Shown here: positions 43,425 to 52,994 of the stretch, one piece after another | Numbering within the stretch: the first letter of the stretch is position 1 | Layout of the letters: the number at the start of each line of letters is the position of its first letter | DNA from: Bacteroidales bacterium | GTDB lineage: Bacteria > Bacteroidota > Bacteroidia > Bacteroidales > F082 | DNA: 64,000 nt | Assembly (NCBI GenBank): GCA_021647205.1 | Contig: JAKIVD010000009.1 | Span: 62,001-126,000 of the forward strand | Direction of reading: 5' to 3' | Notes under the pieces: model-generated | The model's input: only the letters and a program-made list of their open reading frames with translations | Databases searched by the model: none | What the model was told of the DNA's origin: nothing | Program-made: the position numbers and the translations under genes

Positions 43425-45608
43425 ATGAAAAGATTTACAATTCTGTTTATGCTCGCTTTTGTCCTTATGCCAGGGTTGAATATGCAAGCACAGGTAAGCC
43501 ACGGTGGCAGTCCTTACAGTATGGTGTTTCAGCTTGCTGATGAGTACCAGCACATAAACTTGCAGCAACCCGACATGAAAAGTATTCATGATGAGGACCT
43601 GATTAATGATGCTGATCGTGGCCCTGCCCCGCGCAGGATGGGGGTTTCGGTAGTTACCGACCTCAACACACATAACGCCGGTACCTGGACAGCAATTCCC
43701 GGATTGGGAAAGGTCTGGCGGCTCCAGATTGAAATTAAGGAGGCACTGGCACTCGGCGTATATTACAGCGACTTTTACTTGCCCGAAGGTGGTGAATTGT
43801 TCCTTTACAACGCAAACAAAAAGCAAATCCTGGGTGCCTACACCCACGAAAACAATCCTACCGCAAACCTGTTTTCCACAGAATTTGTACAAGGTGATAA
43901 AGTAACCCTGGAGTATTTTCAGCCCGAAACGGTAGCCGAAGAAGCCCGGATTCATATTTCAGAACTGGCCTACGCCTATCGCGATATCGATTTTTCTTTT
44001 AGCAGCGGCGAACGCGAGGCCTGGTGGTGCATGATTGACGTTGCCTGTTCCGAAGGCGATAACTGGCAGAATCAAATAAAAGGCGCCGCTCGGATTTCCA
44101 TCAAAATCGGGTTCAACTATTACTGGTGCTCCGGTTCATTAATTAATAACACGGACAACGACAGGAAGAACTATTTTCTGACAGCCTCACACTGTGGTGG
44201 CAGTGCCAACGCCGGCGATTTAAACCAGTGGATTTTTTATTTCAATTACGAAGCTGCTACCTGTGGTGGAAGTGCCAGTGGGTACAACTCTAAAACCGGC
44301 TGCAGCCTGAAAGCCAAAGACCCCAGCCAGGCTGATGCGGGTTCCGATTTTTATCTGGTTGAGATCAATGGTTCGATTCCAAATTCCTACGATGTTTTTT
44401 ACAATGGATGGAACCGGACAAATGACAATACTGAAGCTGACAGTGGTGTTGGCATCCATCATCCGGCAGGAGATATCAAAAAAATATCCACCTACAAAAC
44501 GCCACTACAGTCTTCTACTTTCTGGAACGGCATCCCCGGCGGGACCCACTGGAAACTGCTTTGGGCTGAAACGGAGAATGGTAAATCAATCATGCAGGGG
44601 GGGTCTTCCGGCTCACCGGTCTTCGACGAATATGGCCGCATCATGGGTGACCTGACAGGTGGTTACACCTCCAATTCGTGCACTAACCCATCACCCGCCT
44701 ATTACGGTAAGCTTTGGTATTCATGGGATAAAAACGGCACGACGCCCTCCACACAGCTGAAGGGATGGCTCGACCCGGAAAATACAGGCATTGAAAAACT
44801 TCCCGGTATTTCATGGGAAATTATTTTGCCCACAGCTGATTTCAGTGCCGACACGACCGAATTAATCCAGGGGGACACGGCCTGGTTCACCGACGAATCG
44901 GAACCCGGAATCATGGCATGGAGCTGGAACTTCGATGGTGCCCTGCCCGACACTTCAAGTGAGCGCAACCCCTGGACCATCTATTCCGACACGGGCTATT
45001 TCGATGTTTCCCTTAAAGTAGTAAATGCCGACGGGGAAGATTCGACCATGAAGACAGCCTACATCCACGTCAACCAATTGTTGCCACCAGATGCACAGTT
45101 TACAGCCGACATTACCGAAATCCAGGCGGGAGAAACAATACATTTTTCTGACACCTCTGCCAACGAGCCCACATCTTGGTACTGGGAATTTGAAGGTGGT
45201 TCACCCCCCAGTTCTACCCAGCAAAACCCTGCAATCAGGTTCAACAGTGCCGGAGCTTACGACATCAAACTTGTGGCCACCAACCTGGGGGGCTCCGATA
45301 GCCTGGTGAAGGAAGAATACATCCTCGTGGGCTGGGTTGGTGTGGAAGAACTGGCCGGACCAACCGATTTCAGGGTTTACCCCAATCCCGGAACCGGTAT
45401 TTTTGTGCTGGAGTTTTCGTCGGACATCAACGAACCGCTTGTTCTGGAAGTAAGCGATACTTACGGAAAACTCATCCGCAGGCAAACACTCGAAAACTTG
45501 GGAAAGACTTTTGTGCTTGATTTAAGCAGGGAAAACGAAGGTGTTTATTTTGTGAAAACGATCAGTGGGAATCGGCAGGCCGTGAAGAAGGTTTCACTGG
45601 TAAAATAA
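43425..45608 (+). CDS. Secreted lysyl-endopeptidase-like serine protease with PKD domains and T9SS tail
   Basis: A 727-residue exported trypsin-fold protease. Signal peptide MKRFTILFMLAFVLMPGLNMQAQ, an N-terminal propeptide-like domain (about 70-190), then the catalytic domain with His256 (FLTASHCGG), Asp308 (AGSDFYLVE) and Ser395 (GGSSGSPVF), the order and spacing of lysyl endopeptidase (S1). Two PKD domains follow (WSWNFDGALPDTS and WYWEFEGGSPPSS), then a T9SS type A sorting domain beginning FRVYPNPGTGIFVLEF. It is probably secreted to the surface or medium. Lys specificity is not provable from sequence alone. A paralogue lies at 46737. Confidence 0.9.
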   Translation: MKRFTILFMLAFVLMPGLNMQAQVSHGGSPYSMVFQLADEYQHINLQQPDMKSIHDEDLINDADRGPAPRRMGVSVVTDLNTHNAGTWTAIPGLGKVWRLQIEIKEALALGVYYSDFYLPEGGELFLYNANKKQILGAYTHENNPTANLFSTEFVQGDKVTLEYFQPETVAEEARIHISELAYAYRDIDFSFSSGEREAWWCMIDVACSEGDNWQNQIKGAARISIKIGFNYYWCSGSLINNTDNDRKNYFLTASHCGGSANAGDLNQWIFYFNYEAATCGGSASGYNSKTGCSLKAKDPSQADAGSDFYLVEINGSIPNSYDVFYNGWNRTNDNTEADSGVGIHHPAGDIKKISTYKTPLQSSTFWNGIPGGTHWKLLWAETENGKSIMQGGSSGSPVFDEYGRIMGDLTGGYTSNSCTNPSPAYYGKLWYSWDKNGTTPSTQLKGWLDPENTGIEKLPGISWEIILPTADFSADTTELIQGDTAWFTDESEPGIMAWSWNFDGALPDTSSERNPWTIYSDTGYFDVSLKVVNADGEDSTMKTAYIHVNQLLPPDAQFTADITEIQAGETIHFSDTSANEPTSWYWEFEGGSPPSSTQQNPAIRFNSAGAYDIKLVATNLGGSDSLVKEEYILVGWVGVEELAGPTDFRVYPNPGTGIFVLEFSSDINEPLVLEVSDTYGKLIRRQTLENLGKTFVLDLSRENEGVYFVKTISGNRQAVKKVSLVK

Positions 45609-45864
45609 ACTATCATCCTTAACTGCCTCAGCCTTTGTTTTTTTAACTTTTTTAGTGCTTGGAGGTTGTCTCAAAAGTTCTCCGAATACATTCATGTCTA
45701 TTTGCTGCCGTTTTGTGAAATAGTTTTTATGTACAATTACACAGGACTGGCTGCCTTCCGGAAGATGAGAACTTTCAGGGAAAAGCGCCACAAGGCATTT
45801 TACAGCACACATTCGTTTACAACAAGGCTTTAGAGTCGGTCTTGTTATGGCTGCCTTTGCCAGT
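45609..45864. other. 256-nt spacer with possible insertion-sequence end
   Basis: Between the first protease gene and the DUF922 gene. It holds TGGAGGTTGTCTCAAAAG near 45659-45676, similar in form to terminal inverted repeats of several IS families. A minus-strand frame with Cys-rich sequence (PTLKPCCKRMCAVKC) reads through it but has no recognised family. No second inverted-repeat end or transposase was found. Confidence 0.25.
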
Positions 45865-46506
45865 TTAAAACTCATGGTAACCAGCAAACTCTGCCAATTC
45901 ATCCAGTTCTTTTTTTATTTTCTCATTCCATTTTCGCTGCTCACCCCCCCTGGTACTGTGGTTGGTTTCTTTATCGTATTTATCCTGATAATTGGCATAT
46001 TGTTTCTCGAATTTCGCATGGAGGCGCTGAATGGTCCGCTTGTTCAGCCTATCCGCATTGCGCAGTGACAGTACTTCTTTGTAGAGTTTACGCCCAAACA
46101 ATTCACAAATATCAAAATGCAGTTGTTCGTGTTCCAGTACTTCGTCCATGATAAAATTCGGGTTCCACCAGGACTCCTCACAGTAAAAGCGGACAAAAAT
46201 ACTGCCGCTGACTTCACTTCCATCATCTTGAATACGGTAACCAAAAGCGCTCGAAGTAGTGGCAACCGCAAAACCGGGACTGCCCTTGCTTTGCGCTTTA
46301 AAATCGGAGTACTTAAGTTTTAATCTGCTGTACCAGTCAATCACCGGGCCTTCCCCGGTCTGGTGGCATGTGGAATACTCACCGGCCTCCGGAAACGGCG
46401 GAGGGTTTTTAAGCGGTTCCGGATCCCCTTGCGGAAAGAGGTCAATTGAAAACAATGAGGCCGCCGCAAGCAGCAGGAAGTAGAACAAGCTTATAAATCT
46501 GTGCAT
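45865..46506 (-). CDS. DUF922 family putative secreted zinc protease
   Basis: A 213-residue protein starting MHRFISLFYFLLLAAASLFS, a likely signal peptide. The DUF922 core is seen as WYSRLKLKYSDFKAQ...SAFGYRI and SWWNPNFIMDEVLEHEQLHFDICELFGRKLYKEV. The HEQLHFD segment is a plausible metal site, consistent with the family's annotation as predicted secreted Zn-dependent proteases. I chose ATG 46506; a longer frame lacks a signal peptide at its start. It lies on the opposite strand between two paralogous serine proteases, suggesting an extracellular proteolysis island. Confidence 0.8.
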   Translation of the reverse strand: MHRFISLFYFLLLAAASLFSIDLFPQGDPEPLKNPPPFPEAGEYSTCHQTGEGPVIDWYSRLKLKYSDFKAQSKGSPGFAVATTSSAFGYRIQDDGSEVSGSIFVRFYCEESWWNPNFIMDEVLEHEQLHFDICELFGRKLYKEVLSLRNADRLNKRTIQRLHAKFEKQYANYQDKYDKETNHSTRGGEQRKWNEKIKKELDELAEFAGYHEF

Positions 46507-46708
46507 GAGTTCTCTTTTTTTTTTTAAACACCCTTTCAAAACGGAAGAATTCTTATAAAGTTGTGGGCAAACCGCATCTTTTCCTCGTGGTAAACTGACG
46601 ATTGTTCGTTTAGGGTGATTGGTTTTCTGAGCCCTTGTCTGCATATCAGCCTCTTTCTTATTCGTTTCGCAAGCATTTCATTTCCAAATAAAATAAGCAC
46701 TATTTTCT

Positions 46709-46716
46709 TATTTTTG
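46709..46716 (+). promoter_or_regulatory. Candidate -7 box for the second protease gene
   Basis: TATTTTTG followed by CTGACG, 20 nt before ATG 46737 and 8 nt before an in-frame ATG at 46725. The closeness to 46725 favours 46737 as the real start. No clear -33 element. Confidence 0.35.
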
Positions 46717-46736
46717 CTGACGAAATGCCGCCGTTT

Positions 46737-48602
46737 ATGAAAAACCACCTGCTGTCTTTTGTTTTGTTTTTTACTTACCTGCTTGTCAACGCTCAGGCGG
46801 ATAGCAAACACAAACCGGTAAGTTTCCGGTTCAATTTCATCAAAGAGGCAGCGATTGTGGACATCCCGACACGAGCAGTTCCATTGCAAAGGCCTACAAC
46901 AGAACCACAACCTCTGCCGGCCGGCTACACTGTTCCCCTGAACGAAAACATTGCCTCACAAGGAAGTTGGGAACAGCCTGTTAGCGGTGTGTTTATCTGG
47001 CGGCTGAGTTTGAAAGCCAGCCGGGCTGCCGGGCTCAACCTTTATTTTAAGGATTTTAAACTCCGTGAAGGTGATCGCCTTTTCATTTACAACAAAGAAA
47101 AATCGGTGCTCAGGGGTGCCTTTACGGAAAGGGAGAACGGAAAATATTTTGTTACCGACTTTATATCCGGAGACCAACTTACCGTGGAATTGAATACTGA
47201 CATCCCCGGCAATATTCTCCCGTTTCACCTCAGCGAACTGGGTATTTCTATCAGCAACCCGGAGTGGGGGGGCAGGGACTTTGGGGAGTCGGGCTTGTGT
47301 GAGGTCCCTGTAAACTGCCCCGAAGGCGATGATTGGCAACATGAAAAACGGGCAGTTGCCCGCATACTGGTCAAGCAGGGCAGCAGTCTTTTTTGGTGCA
47401 CAGGTACTTTGGTCAACAATACAAGGAACGACAAAACACCTTATTTTTTGACGGCAAATCACTGCGGCCAATCGGCCAGCGAAGCCGATTACGCATCCTG
47501 GCAGTTCTATTTCAATTATGAATCAGCTGATTGCGAGCGTCCGCTTACCGAACCCGGAAGTGTGCGACTAACAGGTGCTGCGCTTCTGGCCAAAAGCCCT
47601 GACAATACGAGTACAGGAAGTGATTTCAAATTGCTGTTACTGACCGATGAAATGCCGGAGGGTTTTTTTCCGTGGTACAATGGCTGGGACTGGTCGGGTG
47701 AAGTGTCACCCGGTGGCGTGTGCATCAATCATCCCGAAGGCGATATTAAAATGGTCTCAACCTATTCACAAGCTGTTGTTTCGGTTCGTTACAACAACCC
47801 TGCACCTGACGAAAACGGACTGTACTGGAAAGTCAACTGGACAGAAACGCAAAGTGGTTTCGGTGTAACGGAGGGCGGTTCGTCGGGTTCACCCCTGCTC
47901 AACCCGGCAGGAAATATTATCGGCAGCCTCACCGGTGGCCAGGCCTCCTGTACATTTCCGGAAGAACCGGATTATTACGGTAAGTTCAGCTACTCCTGGG
48001 AATCCAATGGCAGCGACTCCACCCGACAGTTAAAGTATTGGCTCGACCCCGACAATACCGGGGTGCCCAGTCTGAAAGGTGCTGATTTCGACACCTCCGC
48101 TTTTTATGCAGACTTTACTGCCGATGCCAGAAAAATCAAAATTGGGGAAACGGTTCAGTTCACAAACCGTTCTTCGGGGAACATCAACAAGTACGAATGG
48201 TTATTTTCCGGTGGGGAACCTGCTTCATATTTGGGCGAAAACCCGCCCCCAATCCGATATACCAGTGCTGGAAACTTTGATGTGAAACTTAGGGTGAACA
48301 GTTCTTCGGGCAATAGCGATGTCAAATTCGACAAGGCTTACATCCGGGTAACACCCGATATTTACCCCAACCCCTCCACGGGAAAATTCAACATCTCCTT
48401 TGGCAAGGAAGGTGCCATTCCGGAAACCCTGCAAGTGTATGCTTTTGACATTACCGGCCGCGAAATCAATTTCGTCGCCCTAGAGGATGAGAACAGTGGT
48501 GGTATTATCATTGACCTGGGTACGCAAAGACGGGGCATGTATTTGCTAAAGATCATTACCGATGGGAAAGCACAGGTTTTAAAAGCGATGGTGGCAAGGT
48601 AA
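46737..48602 (+). CDS. Secreted lysyl-endopeptidase-like serine protease with one PKD domain and T9SS tail
   Basis: A 621-residue paralogue of the 43425 protease. Signal peptide MKNHLLSFVLFFTYLLVNAQ, an N-terminal prodomain (to about 175), catalytic His242 (FLTANHCGQ), Asp296 (TGSDFKLLL) and Ser383 (GGSSGSPLL). One PKD domain (YEWLFSGGEPASY) follows, then a T9SS sorting domain starting IYPNPSTGKFNISF. It differs from the first copy by having one PKD domain rather than two. An alternative ATG lies 12 nt upstream (46725). Confidence 0.9.
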   Translation: MKNHLLSFVLFFTYLLVNAQADSKHKPVSFRFNFIKEAAIVDIPTRAVPLQRPTTEPQPLPAGYTVPLNENIASQGSWEQPVSGVFIWRLSLKASRAAGLNLYFKDFKLREGDRLFIYNKEKSVLRGAFTERENGKYFVTDFISGDQLTVELNTDIPGNILPFHLSELGISISNPEWGGRDFGESGLCEVPVNCPEGDDWQHEKRAVARILVKQGSSLFWCTGTLVNNTRNDKTPYFLTANHCGQSASEADYASWQFYFNYESADCERPLTEPGSVRLTGAALLAKSPDNTSTGSDFKLLLLTDEMPEGFFPWYNGWDWSGEVSPGGVCINHPEGDIKMVSTYSQAVVSVRYNNPAPDENGLYWKVNWTETQSGFGVTEGGSSGSPLLNPAGNIIGSLTGGQASCTFPEEPDYYGKFSYSWESNGSDSTRQLKYWLDPDNTGVPSLKGADFDTSAFYADFTADARKIKIGETVQFTNRSSGNINKYEWLFSGGEPASYLGENPPPIRYTSAGNFDVKLRVNSSSGNSDVKFDKAYIRVTPDIYPNPSTGKFNISFGKEGAIPETLQVYAFDITGREINFVALEDENSGGIIIDLGTQRRGMYLLKIITDGKAQVLKAMVAR

Positions 48603-48719
48603 GTTATACCCCTGGTTTTTCTTGATTTCCGTGATCGCCCTTTACTGAACTCCGGACGTCGGCTTGCCAATTTCCATCGGGCATAATCCGGGATTACGCC
48701 TGCCGGGGCCTGCTTTCAA

Positions 48720-49763
48720 TTATACTTCTCCCGATTCCCTCTGGTAAGTGTATTTTTCCCATTTGTCGAGGACTTGCTCCAGGTCGTCAGGATAATCTGA
48801 GGTGAAGGCCATTTTCCTGCCGGTAACAGGATGGACAAACCCCAGTGTCCGGGCATGCAGGGCCTGGCGGGGGATCAGCTTGAAACAGTTTTGCACAAAC
48901 TGCTTGTATTTTGTGAAGGTAGTGCCCTTCAGGATTTGGTGACCACCGTATCTCTCGTCGTTGAAAAGGGGGTGGCCAATGAACCTGAAATGCGCCCTGA
49001 TCTGGTGTGTCCTCCCTGTTTCCAGTTGGCATTCCAGTAGGGTAACGTAAGCAAATTTTTTCAATATTGCATAGTGCGAAACTGCTGCTTTTCCATATTC
49101 CCCGTCAGGAAAAACAGTCATTACACGCCGGTCTTTTAAACTACGTCCAATGTGCCCCGTGATGGTTCCCGATTCTTCCTCCGGTTCACCCCACACCAAA
49201 GCATGGTACGTCCGTTCCACCTCGTGATCAAAAAACTGTTTGGCCAGTTTGGTCTGTGCATCTTCATTTTTAGCTACCAAAAGCAGACCACTGGTGTCTT
49301 TATCAATACGGTGGACGAGGTAGCCAAAACCATTTTCAGGTTTGCCTTTTTTTGTTTCCCGGAAATAGCGGGCAAGGGCATTTAACAGGGTTCCTGTATA
49401 ATTGCCATGGGCAGGATGAACTACCATTCCTGCCTTTTTATTAACAACAATAACATGCTCGTCCTCGTAAACAATCTGCAGTGGAATGTCTTCGGGCAAG
49501 ATTTCAACTTCCCTCGGCGGGTAGGCCATGACCACCGAAATGACATCGCCCGGACGAATACTGTAGTTGGACTTAACGGGTTTTTCGTTCACCAGCACAT
49601 TGCCGGCCCTGGCAGCCTGTTGTACTTTATTGCGTGAGACATTTTCGATACGGTTAAACAGGAACTTGTCAATGCGCAACGGATCCTGTCCGGGATCAAC
49701 AACAATCCTGTGATGTTCAAAAAGCTCAGCACTTTCCTCCTTGATTTCCGTTTTTTCTACCAT
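48720..49763 (-). CDS. RluA-family 23S rRNA pseudouridine synthase (RluD-like)
   Basis: A 347-residue pseudouridine synthase. An N-terminal S4 RNA-binding domain (about 30-90, IDKFLFNRIENVSRNKVQQAARAGNVLVNEKPVKSNY) precedes the catalytic domain with HRIDKDTSGLLLVAKN, which contains the catalytic Asp, and the LETGRTHQIRAHF motif. The layout matches RluD, which modifies helix 69 of 23S rRNA, but RluC/RluA-type targets cannot be excluded. It follows the T9SS gene by 2 nt in a PASTA - T9SS - Rlu operon, an order often seen in Bacteroidota. Confidence 0.9.
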   Translation of the reverse strand: MVEKTEIKEESAELFEHHRIVVDPGQDPLRIDKFLFNRIENVSRNKVQQAARAGNVLVNEKPVKSNYSIRPGDVISVVMAYPPREVEILPEDIPLQIVYEDEHVIVVNKKAGMVVHPAHGNYTGTLLNALARYFRETKKGKPENGFGYLVHRIDKDTSGLLLVAKNEDAQTKLAKQFFDHEVERTYHALVWGEPEEESGTITGHIGRSLKDRRVMTVFPDGEYGKAAVSHYAILKKFAYVTLLECQLETGRTHQIRAHFRFIGHPLFNDERYGGHQILKGTTFTKYKQFVQNCFKLIPRQALHARTLGFVHPVTGRKMAFTSDYPDDLEQVLDKWEKYTYQRESGEV

Positions 49764-49765
49764 TT

Positions 49766-51928
49766 CTACCGGTTTATCAGCAACTTTGCAGCGTACATTT
49801 TATTTTTACTTTTCAGCCTGACTACATACATACCCCGGGAGAGCCTGCTTACATCAACACGTTTACGAGATACATTCTGTTGAAGGACAAGTTGACCGTA
49901 AATGCTGTAAATTTCAAGGGAAGCCGACGGGCTATCTGCCAGTGCCGCCACATCCAGTTCAAAATAATCCCTGGCAGGGTTCGGGTAAAGAGCCAGTACT
50001 TCGAGTCCGGTTTTATCTTCAGGTTCTTCCCGCCCCAAAATAAGGTCACTCCCAATCATCGGCCTGATGAGCAGGCTGCCGCTCCGGTTACTGATGTACC
50101 ATTCATCTTCAGCATAGTACATGATGTTGTTCGCATGGTCGTTGTTCGCATCAAATCCCACATTGAGGCTTCCGTTTTCGTATTGCAACCAGCCAACATA
50201 AAATGTTCCGGTCATCACGAGGGGTTCTTCAAAAAGATAAGGATAAAACCGGTAAAGGCCCTTGTCTGCCCATTTAACCTCCTGATTTTCCATCACATAA
50301 ACTACCTCACCCGGCTTACCGTTGTTGTCGCGCCAAACCATCAGGTCGAAAGGCAGCTCGTTGGCATGATTCTCCGTCCGGTTAAAATACATCTGAACAC
50401 CAAACAGTGTGTCGGGAACGGTCATTGTGAAACGGTACGCCATCATCGCCCCGGCGTTTTCAATTCCGTAACCTGCTTCGGGCGAGCCATCATCGTAAGC
50501 ATAGTAATTGTAAAATCCCTGTCGGTAAATGACAGAATCCACAATGATGTCGATGGTTGACGAATCGCTGATGTAATGCCGGATGATGTAAGAAGTAGTG
50601 TCCAAATCGTAATCGAGCGAAAACAGGGAGTTAACCGGTGGCATGGCCTGTTCCCGACACGATAAGGTGTCCTGGAAAGTGTTTCCCGGATAAAACGGGA
50701 GCAGGTTGCAAACCCCGCCGTCATACCAGTAACGGAAATTACCGTTTACTTGATCGACAGTGTATAAATAGCTGGCATCGTGTGTTTCCTCAGGTTTGTC
50801 AAGGTTGACGATGTACATAGGGAACTCATCGCGCACCGAGTTAAAAGGATCGGCCAGGTATTGCTTATAGGGGATAACCTGGTAATCTTTCAGAAAAGAA
50901 GGTGCCCGCTGAGAAAAAGTAAGTACACGGTAGGTTGTGTCACTCCGCTCACGGTTGTAATTGAGGTAAACATAATCCACATTCCACTGATCGTCGTTAC
51001 TTCGAAACGAAGGAATGATGTCGTTGGCGATGCTGGCATAATTCCTGAACCGAAAGTGAAAGGAAGCGGTAAAGTATTTCGGGTCCAGAACTGGCACCAT
51101 CACCTGCACAAAGTAGCGCTCGTTTTCCTGGAGAAAATCATTAAGCGACTGGCCGTCAACCTGCCAGACTTTATCCCATTCGGTAGTTGGCAGCATCACC
51201 GAGTCGCATGGCAGCCAAATCCAGTCCTCCCAGCCATAAGTGAGAAAGCTGATTCGGTAGAGGTTGGTATCGCATCCGTAATCTTTGGGCACCCAGATGG
51301 TGTCTCCCGGATGAATGGTATCAAGCGGGCTGGGAAGGATTTCGTTAAAAGGAACCAGGACGGTATCGTAATAAGCAAAAGCCGTATCGCCAAGGTAGCT
51401 GAATTCGAGGATGAGCGTATCCCATTCTTCAGGTTTACGGCCATACCCCTGGGGTTGATAGAAAAAACTGAGGTAGAGGGAATCGGCCGGGCTCAATGCA
51501 CGGACAACCGGATCAAAAACAGAATCGAGCCTGATGGCATTGCTTGTCAGCTTGTCAGCTTCAAAAGGAACCCAGTCGGCGTTGGCATAGATTTTACCCG
51601 TGCTGTCGAGCGCGTCGAAAGTAGCCGCCCCGATGTTGGTCGGGAAATAGGCAAAACTCTGGTTGACATAAACTGCCCGGTCTTTCCATTTCGATTTATC
51701 TGGAAAGATGTTTGCCGTTGAAAAATCATCAAAAAAAGGTAAGGTAAGCGCTGCTGTATTTTCCTGCTTAACACCGGACAGCTTTTCCTGCCCGGCGATG
51801 CGTGCGGCTTCCCTGCTCACGGCTTCGTTAAAACTCAGTCCTGTCAAAACTTCCTGCGACATCGCTACAGTTGCGAGGCACATTAATAACAAGCCGGTAA
51901 AATATTTAGAACCCTTCATCATCTTCAA
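49766..51928 (-). CDS. Secreted T9SS C-terminal target domain protein
   Basis: A 720-residue exported protein of unknown function. A signal peptide within MKMMKGSKYFTGLLLMCLATVAMSQ (ATGs at 51928, 51922 and 51919 are all possible), a large beta-rich ectodomain with repeated WNVDYVYLNYNRERSD and AGAMMAYRFTMTVPDTLFGVQMYFNR-like segments, and a C-terminal T9SS type A sorting domain (LALYPNPARDYFELDVAAL to MYAAKLLINR). No enzyme motif was seen. Its start overlaps the 3' end of the PASTA gene by 23 nt, implying translational coupling; it sits in an otherwise housekeeping operon. Confidence 0.85.
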   Translation of the reverse strand: MKMMKGSKYFTGLLLMCLATVAMSQEVLTGLSFNEAVSREAARIAGQEKLSGVKQENTAALTLPFFDDFSTANIFPDKSKWKDRAVYVNQSFAYFPTNIGAATFDALDSTGKIYANADWVPFEADKLTSNAIRLDSVFDPVVRALSPADSLYLSFFYQPQGYGRKPEEWDTLILEFSYLGDTAFAYYDTVLVPFNEILPSPLDTIHPGDTIWVPKDYGCDTNLYRISFLTYGWEDWIWLPCDSVMLPTTEWDKVWQVDGQSLNDFLQENERYFVQVMVPVLDPKYFTASFHFRFRNYASIANDIIPSFRSNDDQWNVDYVYLNYNRERSDTTYRVLTFSQRAPSFLKDYQVIPYKQYLADPFNSVRDEFPMYIVNLDKPEETHDASYLYTVDQVNGNFRYWYDGGVCNLLPFYPGNTFQDTLSCREQAMPPVNSLFSLDYDLDTTSYIIRHYISDSSTIDIIVDSVIYRQGFYNYYAYDDGSPEAGYGIENAGAMMAYRFTMTVPDTLFGVQMYFNRTENHANELPFDLMVWRDNNGKPGEVVYVMENQEVKWADKGLYRFYPYLFEEPLVMTGTFYVGWLQYENGSLNVGFDANNDHANNIMYYAEDEWYISNRSGSLLIRPMIGSDLILGREEPEDKTGLEVLALYPNPARDYFELDVAALADSPSASLEIYSIYGQLVLQQNVSRKRVDVSRLSRGMYVVRLKSKNKMYAAKLLINR

Positions 51929-52766
51929 TCCTGAATTGTTTCATTGCAGTATCAATGGCGACCGTATCCTGTTTGAACTGGTTCAGGTAAGCTGCAAAAT
52001 CAAATTGTTCATCGGAACGGTACCACACATTCACTTTCTGTCCCAGGCGGAGCATTTCTTTCGTTAATGCTTCGGGTTTGGTTTTAAAAACCCGTGCATG
52101 GTCCGGATCTTTGTCGTCAAGATAATATTCCCTGCCCATATTAAGCGAAGCAAGGTTCAGCGCTTTTTTGGCTTCAGCGGGTGTCATGGCAATCAGCAGG
52201 GGAAGCCGCACTTTGGCTTCTGTTTTTCCTTTGCCGACCATCAAATCGATGGCTGTACCTTTGCTGATTTCGGTACCAGACTCTATCGGTTCATTTTTTA
52301 CCAGTTGATCAACAACAGCATTGCGCGCAAAATACTCGACGTACTCCAGCCTGCCAACAGGCAAATCGTTGGCCTCCAGGGTAACCAGCGCCTGGCGGAG
52401 CGACAAGTTCTTCAGGTTGGGCATCAAAACTTTTTCCGGTGTTTCGGCAACAATGGTCAGGTATACATTCCTTCCCTGTTTTACTTTTGCCCCCGGCAAC
52501 GGGTTCTGAATAATGATGGAACCTTTTTCGTTCCGCTTGTCGTAAATAGAATCAATTACCTGCAAATCGAAAAACTCATCATAGTTGTCATCCAACAGTT
52601 GTTCAACGGTTTTTCCTTTAAAATCAGGGATAATGTACACATCACCGTGCCGGGTAAATAAATCCAGCGACATGAGCACCAACCAAAGCAGCACAAACGA
52701 AAAGACAATGGCAATGAGCAGATGGATATAAAATTTCTTTCGACCCAAAAAATAAAAGAAACCCAT
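51906..52766 (-). CDS. PASTA domain membrane protein
   Basis: A 286-residue protein: a short cytoplasmic start, one transmembrane helix (about 15-37), then three PASTA repeats (VYIIPDFKGKTVEQLLDD, VLMPNLKNLSLRQALVTLEAND, RLPLLIAMTPAEAKKALNLAS). PASTA domains bind peptidoglycan fragments or mediate envelope contacts. There is no kinase or penicillin-binding domain here, unlike in Gram-positives. Divergent ddl 228 nt away links it to cell-wall synthesis. It is the first gene of the PASTA - T9SS - Rlu operon. Confidence 0.9.
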   Translation of the reverse strand: MGFFYFLGRKKFYIHLLIAIVFSFVLLWLVLMSLDLFTRHGDVYIIPDFKGKTVEQLLDDNYDEFFDLQVIDSIYDKRNEKGSIIIQNPLPGAKVKQGRNVYLTIVAETPEKVLMPNLKNLSLRQALVTLEANDLPVGRLEYVEYFARNAVVDQLVKNEPIESGTEISKGTAIDLMVGKGKTEAKVRLPLLIAMTPAEAKKALNLASLNMGREYYLDDKDPDHARVFKTKPEALTKEMLRLGQKVNVWYRSDEQFDFAAYLNQFKQDTVAIDTAMKQFRIEDDEGF

Positions 52767-52853
52767 TTGTTGTTATTTTAGTGCCTTGAAGCCTTGCAGG
52801 CCAAACTTAAAAACATAACTTTGTTTGATGGAATATATTGTAATTCACGGCGG

Positions 52854-52861
52854 CAAAGGTA
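52854..52861 (-). promoter_or_regulatory. Candidate -7 box for the PASTA operon
   Basis: On the minus strand TACCTTTG followed by CC, a good -7 match, 88 nt upstream of the PASTA ATG. It lies in the ddl-PASTA divergent spacer. No clear -33 TTTG at 19-21 bp was found. Confidence 0.4.
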
Positions 52862-52994
52862 AAAATTATTGCCAGCCCGTTTTAAACCTATCAACAGGAA
52901 AATACAAGACAAAAATTTTACGGGATGGACAATATTCAATTCAAGGGCGGGCTCAATCATCTGTCCAAACAAAGCAGTAAATATTTCTAAAACT

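Noticed and set aside
45865-46644. Longer DUF922 protein starting at 46644
   Set aside because: The extra N-terminus is basic and not a signal peptide; ATG 46506 begins a clear signal sequence.
49880-50560. 226-codon + strand frame antisense to the T9SS gene at 49766-51928
   Set aside because: No domain or signal peptide; a neighbouring long antisense frame (50780-51721) is of the same nature and both mirror the T9SS gene.
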